From Cenococcum geophilum 1.58 (lineage: Eukaryota > Ascomycota > Dothideomycetes > Gloniales > Gloniaceae): DNA of 64,000 nucleotides. Of the stretch, positions 33,330 through 45,200 are shown piece after piece; within the stretch, counting starts at the first letter, position 1; the number at the start of each line of letters is the position of its first letter. Both the position numbers and the translations under genes were made by a program. Location: assembly GCA_001692895.1 (NCBI GenBank), contig KV748207.1, forward strand, positions 1,736,001-1,800,000, written 5' to 3'. The notes under the pieces are model-generated. The model searched no databases and was not told the origin of the DNA. It saw only the letters and a program-made list of their open reading frames with translations.

Positions 33330-36001
33330 TACTATAGAACGCTACACCCCCAAAGAATTCTACGGTGTTATAATTGATATAGGTGCCTCTAAGAAGTCTA
33401 CCGTAGGCTATAGACAATACCTCGCATATAGGACCACTATAAATGACAATATGGACATCGATATTACGTAAACTGGGGCCGTAAACGTCCAATTCGGCAT
33501 CGGCTTAACCGCATTAATTGGATTAGTTAAAGTTAAGACTCTAATTAGCCTAGTTGACTTCTACGTAGTAAAAGCAGACACCCCCTTCCTACTCTGTCTT
33601 GCAGACATAGATAGGTTATAGGTGTACTATAATAATGTTACGGACACCTTAATCGGCCCCGCAACTGCCCTAGAAAGCAAGTATATTACCCTACTAATTA
33701 TATAACGATTCGGACACCCGTTCCTTATATAGGGAGAGACTCTACGGACGTACATTTAGGAATCCTTTAACTATTACCTATGCTACCTTACTAGTACGGA
33801 GATCCACCGTCTATACCGCCGTTTCGGCTACCCGTTAGCCGAAAAGCTATATAGAGTCCTTAAACGCTCTAGACATAACGTTAACAGAAAGGCAGTTAAT
33901 TACCTAACTAAATACTACTCCTTCTGCCAGAAATACGGACGTTCCCTAGGCCGATTTAAGTTTACCCTTTATAAGGACCTTAACTTTAACCACTTAGTAT
34001 ACGTGGACATTATGTATATTAACGGCAGTCCAGTATTATATATAATTAACGAGGTAACCCACTACTAAGCCGCCCGTTAGTTACAAAATATATTTATAAA
34101 ATATACTTAGGATATTTTACGGACCTACTAGATCGACATATACGTCAGACCTCCACAGTATATTACCCACAACGCTAGTAGGAACTTTATTAGCAAGAAA
34201 TTCCAGTAGTATGCTATAGCTATAGCTATATTAATAAAAGCTGTTCCAGTTAAGGCGCATTAGTCTATTAGGCTTATTAAGCGAGCTTATTTAGCTCTAT
34301 AGAGAGCTTACCAGATCATTATAGACGAGTATAAGGATATTTAAAAGGAACTGGCTTTACAGATAGCTATAAAAGCCGTTAATAATACCGCTAGCCCTAA
34401 CGGACTAGTACCTACCCTCTTAGTTTACGGAGCCTACCTAAGGATAAGTAACCTAGGCCCTCCTACCCCGTCTATTACGGAATAAGCAGCTGTAATACGG
34501 AAGGCAATAGCCGAAATAGTTAAATTACGGGCTAAATAAGCTGTTAATAGCGCCTTATATTACCGTAACGGACCTAATACAACCTTAGTTTATAACCTCC
34601 CGCTTAATTCTAAAGTCCTCATATAGCGTAAAAGCGGCAACTGGACGGGACCTTACTGTTTACTAGCCGTAGAAAACGAAACGTGCTGCGTATAACTCCT
34701 TAGCGGACCAACCAGCTTTAGGAGCACGTCTGTAAAACCCTACTTTCGGCCTAAAAACACCTATAACGTCGAGCTAGATAAACTGGAAGCACCCGTTAAA
34801 CTAGACAAACCGGAAGCACCTACCAAACTAGATAAACTGGAAGCACCCCTACCTACCTTAGAAGTCCCCTAGAAACCTACTAAACCTACTATAAAGCGTG
34901 GTTGAAGACGCCCCTAAAAGCACCCCGTAACTAAGAACACTATAATAGAAAATCACCTAACCTCCGCAGGAATATCCGTAAGGTAATCTCCGCCTGCGGA
35001 TATATTAGTTCTAGTATAGGAAACCCCTTTTATAGACTTATAACGCAAAGAGATTAACGGACTACTTAAGAAGGGCGTCTTTGCGGTTATAACGGAGAAA
35101 GACGTTCTATAAGGCGTCCGTATATTTAACTTACGCTTTATTAATAAAATTAGGCACCCTGGTACTAATAAAGCCTTTAAAAAGTCAAGGCTTATTATAT
35201 AAGCTTATAACGACTAGGGAAAAGACTTAGTCCTTACGCAATCGCCTATAATTTAACGAGTTAGTTAACGGATTATACTTATACTTACGCCTGGACTACA
35301 GCAAACTAAGCCCGTAGCCCTATACTTACGGGATATCTTATAAGCCTATATACAGTCTAATACTTACCTAAGTAGGGATATCTTTATATAACCACCCTAC
35401 GAGCTTAACCTATAACCAGGAATAATTTTATGGGTTATAAAACCTCTTTACGGAGTACCAGAAGCCGGAAACCATTGGTTTAAGATATACTACCAGTACT
35501 ACGTTAGTAAACTTAAAATAGAACAGTTAACCTATGACCCTTGCCTCCTATACACCCTATTAAACGGCCTTAGTATTGTTGGACTCCAAATAGATAATAC
35601 TCTCTTTTTAGCGGACTAGACTTTTATGGATGCCGAAGAGACTAAACTTTAAGAAGCTAAGTTCCTAGTAAAGCTGTAAGAGCAGTTAACTAAGCAGACT
35701 CCGATTAAGTTTAACAGAGGCTTAATTATATAAAAGGGCAATTTAATCTAGCTAACTTAGGAACGCTAAGCTTAAAACCTAAAGCCTGTTATAGCAAAGC
35801 CTATAGACCTTATTAGTTCCCGCGGAGAAACCTATAAGACCGTAAATATAAAGGACTAATACGCTGCACAGCGTGTAAAAGGCGCCTATATTGCTACAGT
35901 CTGCCAACCCAAATCTGCCTATGACTTATCCTTTACGGCCCAGGCAATAGACCTATAAAAAGAAAATGTTAAGCAGCTTAATAAGCGCATTTAGTGGCAA
36001 A
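33330..36001 (+). pseudogene. pol: Copia-1 pol, first part: protease, integrase, reverse transcriptase
   Basis: The protease active site reads DIGA at 33376-33387 (DTGA expected), followed by the typical LCLADIDRL-like pre-integrase region. Integrase: an HRLYRRFGYP-like pre-integrase motif at about 33800, a catalytic core from about 34000 with VDIMYINGSPVLYIINE and PPQYITHNASRNF, and a SPNGLVPTLLVYG-like block at about 34390-34430. Three 27-bp repeats (34774-34854) encode a LDKLEAPxK linker. Reverse transcriptase begins at about 35020, with active site QIDNTLFLAD near 35587 (Asp changed to Asn). The frame breaks at the Gypsy-B insertion at 36001. Confidence 0.88.
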
Positions 36002-36426
36002 TGTTACGGACGCTTTAAGTACTATGTTATGACTACTTGGAGAGGAGTCGGAAGAAGCTAGTTGGTTGATTTAAGCACGGTTTAGGATGGAACCGGTAGA
36101 ACTATGTGATGAGGAATAGTAACTGAGGTTATATAACATGCTATGTATTAAATAAGAGGAACGAGAGGAACTTATGTACCTTATATATAAGACGTATATT
36201 ACGTATAGGAAGGATTTTATAGGAGTACGGTTATGTATTTAAGGACCCTTAGTCCCTACCTGGATAGTTCCTTCTTTGTAGTAATTCTTAGAATATAATT
36301 GGAGTTAATCTGTTAGGCAACCACTCCACTAGTTGTTATTACGTTGTTAACTACTATCTTTATATTTCCTATACACCTAGCCCATTAACGAGCCTATCGT
36401 AGTTCCTACTATAAGGTTCCGTTACA
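36002..36426 (+). repeat. Gypsy-B 5' LTR
   Basis: Starts tgttacggac and ends ccgttaca. It is homologous to the 3' LTR and to both Gypsy-A LTRs. The downstream bases (caattattacc) show no obvious tRNA primer site. Confidence 0.93.
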
Positions 36427-36471
36427 CAATTATTACCTAGTTATAGTATTAAATATAGAAAGTCAAATAAC

Positions 36472-38200
36472 ATGCTACCAAAAGCAGCTACTACGACGCT
36501 ATTGATGGCGGCAACTACGTTAAGGTTAGGGGGTGACACTAGTATAGCGGACACTGACTCGTAACAACCTGTGACGGTAGGACAATTATAAGAAATAGTT
36601 AACTAGTTAATAGAAAACAATATAGCACTTAAATAAAGGATTAACGGGATAGGCGTAGTAAAGGTTAAGTTACTATCAATCGAAAGATTCTTAGGAGAGA
36701 GATCAAAGCTTAAAGGATTCCTTACGTAAATGCATTTTAAAGTTACGCAAGAGGGAGTAAAGCTGGCGACACCTATAGATTAAATAGCGTATGCAGGGTT
36801 ATTCTTAATAGGAAGAGCACTTAAATGGTTTAAGCCTTACCTTATAGAGATATAAGCAAATAGAATAACAACTATAAACTAAGAGGTATAGTTTATGTTC
36901 TTAAGCTAGAACGGATTTGTAGAGCGACTTATATAAATATTCGGAGACCCAGAGGTAGTAACCACGGTAAAAAGAAAACTCTAAGATATTACGCAGCGAA
37001 CCTTAGCAATTAAGTATATAACGCAGTTTTAAACATTAGTAATATAAGTTAAGTGGAATAATAGGGCGCTTATGGCATAGTATAAATAGGGACTTAAGGC
37101 TAAAGTCTAGGACGTAATTATTCTAATGGAAGATATAAATACCCTAAGGGAACTAATAGATTAAGCGATAAAGATTAATAATAGGATCTACTAAAGGGAA
37201 CAGACTAAGAGAGGTTAGGATAGAGTTTTATAGTTATATAAGACGTAAAGCACGCAACAACTAAAGTCAAGTTAGAAACTATGGTATGGCGTAGAGTTAA
37301 TGGACCTAAGTAGTACTAAAGAAGCCTATAAGAGATAAAGTAAGAAACTATAGAAACCTAGAGGTTAAGGATTTAGTGATTACAGGACTAAGGAGTAGAG
37401 GCTAAACCAGGGATCTTAGTAGTAGAAGATGTTTAGGCGGACTCTATAATAAAGTTAATAGTTTAAAGATAGAGCTTATATAAATTGCGGAAAATAGGGT
37501 CACTTTATAAGGGATTGTAAAGATAGTTAGAGTTACTATGTAATAAAGGGAACCAGACTAATAGTAGAAGACACACACGTATAGAGGAACGATAGTGTAC
37601 TACGAGGAATAAAAGAGTGTTTAATTAAAAGTTTTGCGTTTTATTATAATAACGTATACCGAATTTATAAAGACGCTAAGTACGGTATAAGCTATTGGCT
37701 ATAGGAGCTAGCATCTATAGGATGTAGAGGAACTAATAAACCAGTTTATAGATCGGATATTAAGGACGATAAATTTAATGTAGGTAAAATATTTTATAAC
37801 AATGAGGCAACGGAGGCAGCTTACTAGGAGTATGTAGACCTTAGAGATGTTATACTAGAGGTAGAGGATAATTCTACTATAGAATAGGGAACATTAGTAG
37901 GGATCGAGACCCTACTAGACACGATGTCTATTGCTTTACAAGACGTAAGAGAAGTAGGACAGCGAACTACTTTAGCACTTAATAAAGGCAAAAGGCTAAA
38001 GGCTTAAGATTCTTAAGACGAGATAAGAGATAACTAAGATTCTTAAAGTGAGATAAGGTACACCTAAGGACCTATAATGGACGAAAACTGATAGAGTAGG
38101 GCAGTAGCTTAGTTTAAAGACATATAAATAAGCTCGGGACAAGAATTCCCAACGGTATAAGATTCTTAAGACGAGATAAGTGAGATTTAAGACTCTTAAG
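36472..38200 (+). pseudogene. gag: Gypsy-B gag, degraded, with zinc knuckle
   Basis: Likely start ATG at 36472 (MLPKAATTTLLMAA). The capsid region spans about 36640-37250, with a KLKGFLT-like start and GRALKWFKPYL-like block. The zinc knuckle at 37477-37518 reads Y-IN-C-GK-stop-GH-FIRD-C, i.e. CX2CX4HX4C with only the first Cys lost. Downstream, 38000-38280 carries repeats of gattcttaagacgagata-type sequence. Stops are frequent. This is the nucleic-acid-binding structural protein of the element. Confidence 0.82.
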
Positions 38201-41200
38201 ACGAGATAAGAACACTACGGATGCCTAGTTAGACTAAGGCGGGAGCTAAGCTTAAGTTAGAAGCAAGCTTAGGATTAAAGAATCTAAGAGACTAAGAATT
38301 TAGAGTGTAAATTAGGACACCTATAAGCAAGAGGTAAGGAGCTTCTTTATAGATTAGAGAATCTATAGCGCAAACAGTAATTAGACTGGGAGATAGATAT
38401 ATAGACCTAGAAGACTTACTAGGGGAATATAGTATTCGGCCTAAAGATTAAAAAGTTAATACTAAGATTAAGAAGTAAGGAGACTTTAAGGATTTACTTA
38501 TAAGACGCGATATAAAGGAAACTATAAAGGAATTTAGAGCAAGAATTACCTTATAGCAAGAATAGAAACTAGATAAGAGATCTAGCATATTAGGACGTAT
38601 AAGGGATAGAGCGCTAGTACAAAGAATCACTAATAGGCCTAGAGCAGGCATATTAAAAGCTAAGTGGCTTACTAAACTGGAATAAGAAGAGGATCTAGGG
38701 ATTCCTATTAGGTTTAAGGAATGACATACTAAAGGCTATTACAACGCAGTAATAAAGAAATATTTCCTTATAGATAAGCTATATACACTTAGGCAACTGT
38801 ACTAAAAGTGGTATAGGCAACGATATAATAATAAGTGGGAAGATTTCTATATGTGGTTAGACGAGAAAGTTATCTAAAACTACCTAATTATAAAGAAGGC
38901 TATAACTTACATTAAGGGGGCTTTAATTATAATATTAAAGGATCTAAAGGAGTAATTAGAGGACTAGAGAAGCAAAAGACGAATCTTAGTACCCGCGAAT
39001 AAAGTCGTAACGCTTAAATTAACACAAGAAAGGTTTAAACTTAGGGATAAGAATAAGCCGAGAGTTAACCTAAGACATTAAGCATATTATATACTATTGT
39101 GGATAGCATACGTGGATAATATATATAATATGCATAGAGCACTAAAGGATAAAAAATAGAAGTATTTAATAAGGATGTATTGGATAACGGATAAGGCGAA
39201 GTATTAAAACGTTAAGTATATATATGGTTGGCACCTAGTAGAAGTTTAAAAATAAGGGGACTTAATACTTTAACCAGGAAGATTCCTTATAGAAGAATGC
39301 CTAGATAGATAATAATAGTAGGAATGTCTAGAGAATACCTGTCTATAGTATATTAAAGATAAAAAATAAACTAAGTATTGGCTTAAGTTAGACTAAGTAT
39401 AAACAGGATCTAGTAGCTAATAGTTAGGAAAAGTAAAGGCCTACGGGACCAAAGGGAGCTAGTGGTAGAGCCTTAGACCCTTAAAGGAATTTAAGGACGA
39501 TACCTAAATTTATAAGTTAAATAGTAAGATTAATAGTTTGAGGTATTAATAGATAGTGGAGTAATAAGGAACTATATCTTGTTAACAGTAGTTAAAAAAA
39601 TAGGGTTATTATATAGGCAGAAGGAACGTCCTTACCTATTAGTAATAATTTTAGGAGATCTGATAGCCTATAAAGGAGGTATTATTAATCTTAAAATAGG
39701 ACCTATTTAGCTAATTATTAAGGGAAAACAAATCGAGATGTCTTTTAATATATTACTATTAGGGAATAATAAGGCAGTATTAGGAATGCCTTAGTTATAG
39801 GAATATAATCCAAAGATTGATTAGATTATAGGTTAGGTTAATATTAGAGATACTTAACGCCGCAAGATATAATAATAAGCTAAGCTAGTATGGTACTAAG
39901 TAGGAGCAACCTATAAAGAAACGGAAAAAGGGCTAAGCTATATACCAAAGAGATACCATAAGTATGGCAAGAAACTATAGTCACCTAAGAGTAAAAAGCT
40001 ATTAGAGTATATAGTATAGGACTATAAAATAGAATTGGAACTAGGAATAAGTTTAAGGTTTTTTCTAATCTATAAGCTTACCGAAGAAGAAGGTAGAGTA
40101 TTAAAAGAGTTTATCTAGGAAAACTTATAAAAGGGATATATTAGACTATTACAGTTATTAGCGGGATATCTAGTACTATTTATACCAAAAAAGAATAGCA
40201 AACTAAGGCTATATATTAACTATAGATAGTTAAACAGCATTACTAGAAAGGATAGGTATTCTTTACCCTTAATTAGCGAAATCTAAGATAGGATAGGCAA
40301 TGTATAAATCTTTACAAAGATAGATCTAAGATAGGCGTACCATTAGATTAGAATTAAGGAAGGCGATAAATAGAAGGCAGCCTTTAGGTTAAAGGAAGGA
40401 CTATATAAACTATTAGTTATGCAATTTAGGCTTATAAACGCACTAGTAATATTCTAAAAGCGTATTAATAATATATTAGGAGAATATTTAGATGAATTTG
40501 TTATAGTATACCTTAATAATATTATTATCTACTTAATAACTAAGGAAGAACACGGGGAATATATTAAATGGGTTTTAAAGAGACTATAAGAGGAACAAAT
40601 ACTAGTAGTAATTAAGAAATGCGAGTTCTTTACTAGGAAGACCGATTTTATTAGATTTATTATTAAATTAGGCTAACTTAGTATAGATCTAAAGAGAATT
40701 AAGGCTATAGTAAATTGGTAAGAACTAGAGAACGTTACGCAGTTAAGATTATTCCTAGGGTTTTGCAATTACTATAGAAGGTTTATAGCGTAGTAGTTAA
40801 AAGATATTAAACTATTTACGCAATTAATAAAGAAAGAAGAACTATAGGTATAGGGAGAGGAATAATAGGAGCTATTTAAGAGGATTAAAGAGTTATTTAC
40901 CTAGGAGCCAGTTCTTAAGATCTATTAACTAGGACTAGAGACGGTTATAGAAATAGATATATTAGACTTTATACTAAGAGTATATTTTATATAAAGGTAT
41001 CCAAATAGATAGTATCTAGTGGCATATTATAGTCGGAAGATAATACTACTAGAGTTAAACTATAATATCTATAATAAGAAGTTGTTAAGTATAGTTATAG
41101 TATTAAAGGAATAGAGAGCGTTCTTATAAGGCATAGAGAAACTATTTATAGTTAAAACGGATTAAAAGAACCTAACGGGGTTCCTAATAACTAAAGAACT

Positions 41201-42980
41201 TAACTAAAGACAGGTTAGATAGGCAGAAATGCTTATAGAATACCATTTTAAGATTTAGTATACTAAGGGTATAGATAACACGCGAGCCGATGCGTTAAGT
41301 TAAAAGGCTAAACTATAAAATAACGATAAGCTATTAGGGGCTTTACTGCAAAAAGACACGGATAAACTAATTAGGTATAATTATCTAAAGATTATAGTAA
41401 CTTAAGAAAATAAGCTAGAAAAGGTCTACGAGATACTAGAAAGCTTTTAGGCATAAAGAATTTTAAAAGCACAGCTAGAAGATCTATAGTTAGATATATA
41501 CAAAAACTAAAAAGCAAAGTATATCCTAAGAAGCATAGCAGAGTAGTTTATAGAGGACTTCTATAAGGGACTAACTTAAGAACATAATAGAGCTATAGGC
41601 TTAGTGTTAAGACTTTAGGAGGAGTATATTATTAACAGAATTTAAAGGATAGCTAGAAGGGTTTCTAAAGAGTGTTTAGATTACTAAAGGAATAAACTAA
41701 TAAGGTATAAGCCGTATAGAGGGCTATAACCTATTAAAACACTAGAGAGACCATAGGAGGTTATATTATAGGACTTTATTATTAAGTTACTAAAGTTAAG
41801 AGATCCTATTACTGGATAAAATTATAATATAATCTTAGTAATAGTAGATAAGCTTATAAAGTGGGGATACTTTATAGCATATACGGAAGAAATCTCAGCA
41901 GAAGATATCGCTAGAATCTATGTTAAAGAAGTATTTATAAGGTATAGAGCACTAAGTAAAATTATATTAAATAGAGATTTAAGATTTATAGTAGCATTTT
42001 AGGAGGTATTCTTGGCGGAACAAGGAGTTTAAGCAGTAACTTCCACCGCATATTATCCGCAGATAGATGGTTAAATAGAAAGATTAAATTAGATACTAGA
42101 GCAGTATCTAAGGCATTATGTTAATTACGCATAGAATAATTGGGTATTGCTATTACTAGTTATATAGTTTATATATAATACAACACCATAAAAAGGAATG
42201 GGTATATTATTATTTAAGGCGAATTATGGATATAAGCCAAGAATATTATTATTGCTACGTTAAGTAAAGAAAATAAGTAGTAGAGCTAAGTAAAGGATAG
42301 AGACTTTAATAAATCTTTATATAAACCTTATAGAAATAGCTAAGGTAGTATAGTAAAGAATAAAAAAATACTATAACGCTAAGAGATCTAAGGGACTAAA
42401 TCTTAAGGAGGGAGATAAAGTATGGCTACTATATAAAAATTTTAAAAGTTAATAACTAAGTAAGAAGTTGGACTATGTTAGACTAGGACCTTTCGAAATT
42501 ATATAAAGGATTTTACCGGTTACGTTTAAGTTAAACCTACTAGCTAAAATAAAGATCTACCCTATATAGTATATCGCGATACTAAAGCCAGTATATAAGA
42601 ATATTAAGCTACTAATTTATGAAGTAGACATATATAGAGGTTAGGAAGAAGACAAATAGTAAGTTTTAAAGATTGTTAGCTATAAGGATATTAACAATGA
42701 AATATAGTATAAGGTTAAGTAGATAGGCTATACTAAGACTACCTAGGAGCTACTAGAGAATCTAAAGAATGCTATAGGAAAGGTATAGGAGTATTAGAAG
42801 AAAATAGGTTAGGTAATATTAATAAAGAAGGATTATTAAAGAATAAATTACCTAAGAGGGACCTAGGAAGAGTAACTGCTAAACTACTTAGAGTTGTTCC
42901 CTTTACTATAGAAGGAAAGTTAGTTCTCTTATTACCTAGTTCCTAAAGACCTTATTTTATAAGTTTTTACTCCTTAAAAC
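38201..42980 (+). pseudogene. pol: Gypsy-B pol, degraded: protease, RT, RNase H, integrase, chromodomain
   Basis: The protease-like region is at about 39520-39800. RT spans about 40080-40780, with LRLYINYRQLN and active site YLNN at 40509-40520 (Asp codons GAY now AAT). RNase H is at about 40930-41330. The integrase zinc region is at about 41600-41720, and its core at about 41780-42170, with NRDLRF-like, AYYPQIDG-like and RLNQ-like motifs. The integrase C-terminal region has LGPFEIIQRI. The chromodomain is at about 42618-42805, with YKVKxIGYTKTTxEL. Stops fall mostly at Gln or Trp positions. Confidence 0.88.
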
Positions 42981-43109
42981 AAACCTTTTTATAAACCTTC
43001 TTAAGGCGAAGTAATTAAGTAGACGCCGCGATGCAAGTATTTAGGGCCTTCTATTCCGTATTACGAGAACATTCTAACTTAGTAAGGGCTTAAGATAGTT
43101 TACTATCTA

Positions 43110-43528
43110 GCTGCGCAGCAGTAGATTAAATATAAAACCCTAAGACAAATTAATTAGGGAACTAGACGACTATTAAGAGTAATAGGTCGCGTATATTTAG
43201 CATTAGAGGTAGAGCAAACATCACAGGACGAACGAATATTTGCTTTAGTGCACTCTAAGCAAGAGGACAGTTATTGCGAAGAAGGACTCGCTAACGTAAT
43301 ATAAACTAACCCCTCTTTCGCATAATAAGAACACAAAGACAATATAATCTTACTAAGAGATAATATCGCAGTAATAGTACGGGTATAACGTTGGGCGTAT
43401 AAAGAAGAAATTGCTTTAGGCATAATAAGTAATAATATTAACTAAATTAATTAGACGGATATTACACCTCTAGTAAACGACTTAGAGATATTAAGGATCT
43501 TTAAGGACGAAAATAAAGAGGAGGGAGA
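43110..43528 (+). pseudogene. Conserved region after the Gypsy-B chromodomain, unrecognised
   Basis: A frame of about 125 codons with few stops follows the pol region, containing RVIGRVYLALEVEQ, DERIFALVHSKQED and an acidic C-terminus (EILRIFKDENKEEGD). The matching DNA exists in Gypsy-A (about 9660-10170, minus). It may be a C-terminal extension of Pol or a separate small protein. I recognise no family. It ends in the purine tract before the 3' LTR. Confidence 0.5.
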
Positions 43529-43531
43529 TGG

Positions 43532-43956
43532 TATTACGGACGCTTTAAGTACTATATTACGACTACTTAGAAAGAAGTCGGAAGAAGCTAGTTAGTTAAT
43601 TTAAGTATAGTTTAAGATGGAACCGGTAGAACTATATAATAAGGAATGGTAACCAAGGTTATATAATATGCTATATATTAAATGAGAGGAATAAGAGGAA
43701 CTTACGTACCTTATATATAAGATGTATATTATGTATAGGAAGGATTTTATAGAAGTACGGTTGTGTATTTAAGGACCCTTAGTCCCTACCTAGATAGTTC
43801 CTTCTTTGTAGTAATTCTTAGAATATAATTGGAGTTAATCTATTAGGCAACCACTCCACTAGTTATTATTACGTTGTTGACTACTATCTTTGCATTTCCT
43901 ATACACCTAGCCTATTAACGAGCCTATTATAGTTCTTACTATAAGGTTCCGTTACA
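43532..43956 (+). repeat. Gypsy-B 3' LTR
   Basis: 425 bp, equal in length to the 5' LTR. The initial tg reads ta. The target duplication gcaaa follows, after which the Copia-1 pol frame resumes. Confidence 0.93.
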
Positions 43957-43961
43957 GCAAA

Positions 43962-44530
43962 TTAATAATATAGTAAGGGGACTTACCTTTGTACCACTAG
44001 ACCTGAACTTTCTTAGCCTACTAGTATTTATAAACGCCTCCTTTGCTAATAATAAAGACCTATTATTATAAATCGGCTTTATAATCGTACTTACGGACTA
44101 CAATTAGGACGTAAATATACTATACTAGTCTTTAATTAAGTGCAAATAAGTAACCTAAAGTGTACTAGCTTCTAAACTATATATACTAGCCTATAGCTTT
44201 AATATAGCAGCCGCAATTAAATTAACGGTCTAGAAGATTCTACAACTAGAGTAGTTACCCCTAGTTTTATGCACTGATTTAAAGTCCCTCTATAACTACC
44301 TAGTTAAACTAGGTACAATATAAGAGAAGAGGCTTATAGTCGACCTAATATACTTACATTAAGCCTATAAACGACGCAAGATTACGGAGGTTAAATAGAT
44401 TAGCGGCGGAAATAACCTAGTAGACGCCATAACTAAGGCAAAGCCGTGTTAAGCCCTTAAAACCCTAATTAATACGAATAGGCTTAACCTAAAAGTTATA
44501 GAATAGGTAGAACGGGACTAACGGAGCACC
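43962..44530 (+). pseudogene. pol: Copia-1 pol, last part: RNase H
   Basis: This continues the Copia-1 frame interrupted at 36001. It reads the Copia RNase H domain with CTDLKSLYNYLVKLG, then LIVDLIYLHxAYKRRKITEV and a SGGNNLVDAITKAKP end at about 44400-44440, the usual C-terminal motif of fungal Copia Pol. Fewer stops are seen than in the Gypsy copies. Confidence 0.85.
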
Positions 44531-44928
44531 TACGGTACGTCTACGGCCCGTTGGAAGGCCGTACGGCCCGTTATACGGTACAGGTGGAAAACGGTAGAAA
44601 GCTACGGTGGAATTTAGTAGACTTACGTAACCTGCCAAATTTTATAGGGTGGTTAAATTAACCAATTACGATTTTCCATCCCTGGGATGGAAAATCGCCA
44701 TTAGCTCGCTTAGCACTAGCGCCTTAGCGGCCCTTAAGATCTAACTTATAACTAGTTCGGAGCACCGTCTAGAAGGCAGTCTAGATGGCACCTTAGGGGG
44801 AGATTCCCTATATACTTCCTTCGCATCTTATAGTTCTATTTCTTATATATTTCTTCTATATTTTATAGTTCTATTAAAGCAATTACGGAGGCTGTATATA
44901 GGTGGTTTTATTTTTTAAGTACCGCTAG
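44531..44928 (+). other. Copia-1 3' untranslated region with a 27-bp palindrome
   Basis: A non-coding stretch between the end of pol and the 3' LTR. It contains a GGCAGAA/TTCTGCC-like start (ctgccaaattt at 44633), the palindrome at 44670-44696 and the agcgccttagcggc motif at about 44709-44722. These modules also occur together at 49540-49630 and in part in Gypsy-2 LTRs and at 21290-21410. No convincing polypurine tract lies directly before the LTR. Confidence 0.55.
44670..44696. repeat. 27-bp palindrome, copy 2 (Copia-1 3' region)
   Basis: Here the inverted repeat is almost perfect: gattttccatcc against ggatggaaaatc with a central ctg. It shares flanks with the other three copies. Confidence 0.85.
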
Positions 44929-45195
44929 TATATAATTACAGCACCTGTACCAACCGCGTGCTTACGCGTTCGGTATACCAGGTACGCGTTTACGCGTTTA
45001 ATGCACTAACCACTTGCTTACGCGTCTGGTGCACTTATAAAGCACTAACTAATTAGGGGGAGGCGCATTAGTATATAGACCACGTAGGCTGCTTTATACA
45101 ATTGACAGTCACCATTATCCAAATAAGCATACGATACTACATGTATTTCGTGCCCGTGGATACAACTCACTCATACTATTAAGTTAGTACGAATA
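44929..45195 (+). repeat. Copia-1 3' LTR
   Basis: 267 bp, the same length as 30391-30657, with transitions between the pair. It is followed by the duplication ctagc. Confidence 0.92.
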
Positions 45196-45200
45196 CTAGC

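Larger units (their letters stand above)
36002..43956 (+). mobile_element. Gypsy-B: Ty3/Gypsy chromovirus, nested in Copia-1
   Basis: The 425-bp LTRs at 36002-36426 and 43532-43956 have perfect 5-bp duplications gcaaa (35997-36001, 43957-43961). Coding order on the + strand is gag with knuckle, protease, RT, RNase H, integrase, chromodomain, extra C-terminal region and purine tract (about 43514-43527). It is the same family as Gypsy-A and is uninterrupted, so it serves as the reference for that split copy. The many stops and the RT site reading YLNN show it is dead. Confidence 0.93.
30391..45195 (+). mobile_element. Copia-1: Ty1/Copia LTR retrotransposon, interrupted by a MITE and Gypsy-B
   Basis: The 267-bp LTRs at 30391-30657 and 44929-45195 have identical duplications ctagc (30386-30390, 45196-45200). 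On the + strand the order is gag, zinc knuckle, protease, integrase, reverse transcriptase, RNase H; integrase before RT defines Copia. The MITE (31262-31805) splits gag, and Gypsy-B (36002-43956) splits the RT/RNase H region. Without them it is about 6.3 kb. Relatively many CA sites remain, but stops at Gln/Trp codons are common. The insertion site is the 3' region of the Crypton-like locus. Confidence 0.92.

Noticed and set aside
38448..38651. 67-codon minus-strand hydrophobic frame
   Set aside because: Antisense to Gypsy-B coding sequence; AT-rich antisense frames look hydrophobic by composition.
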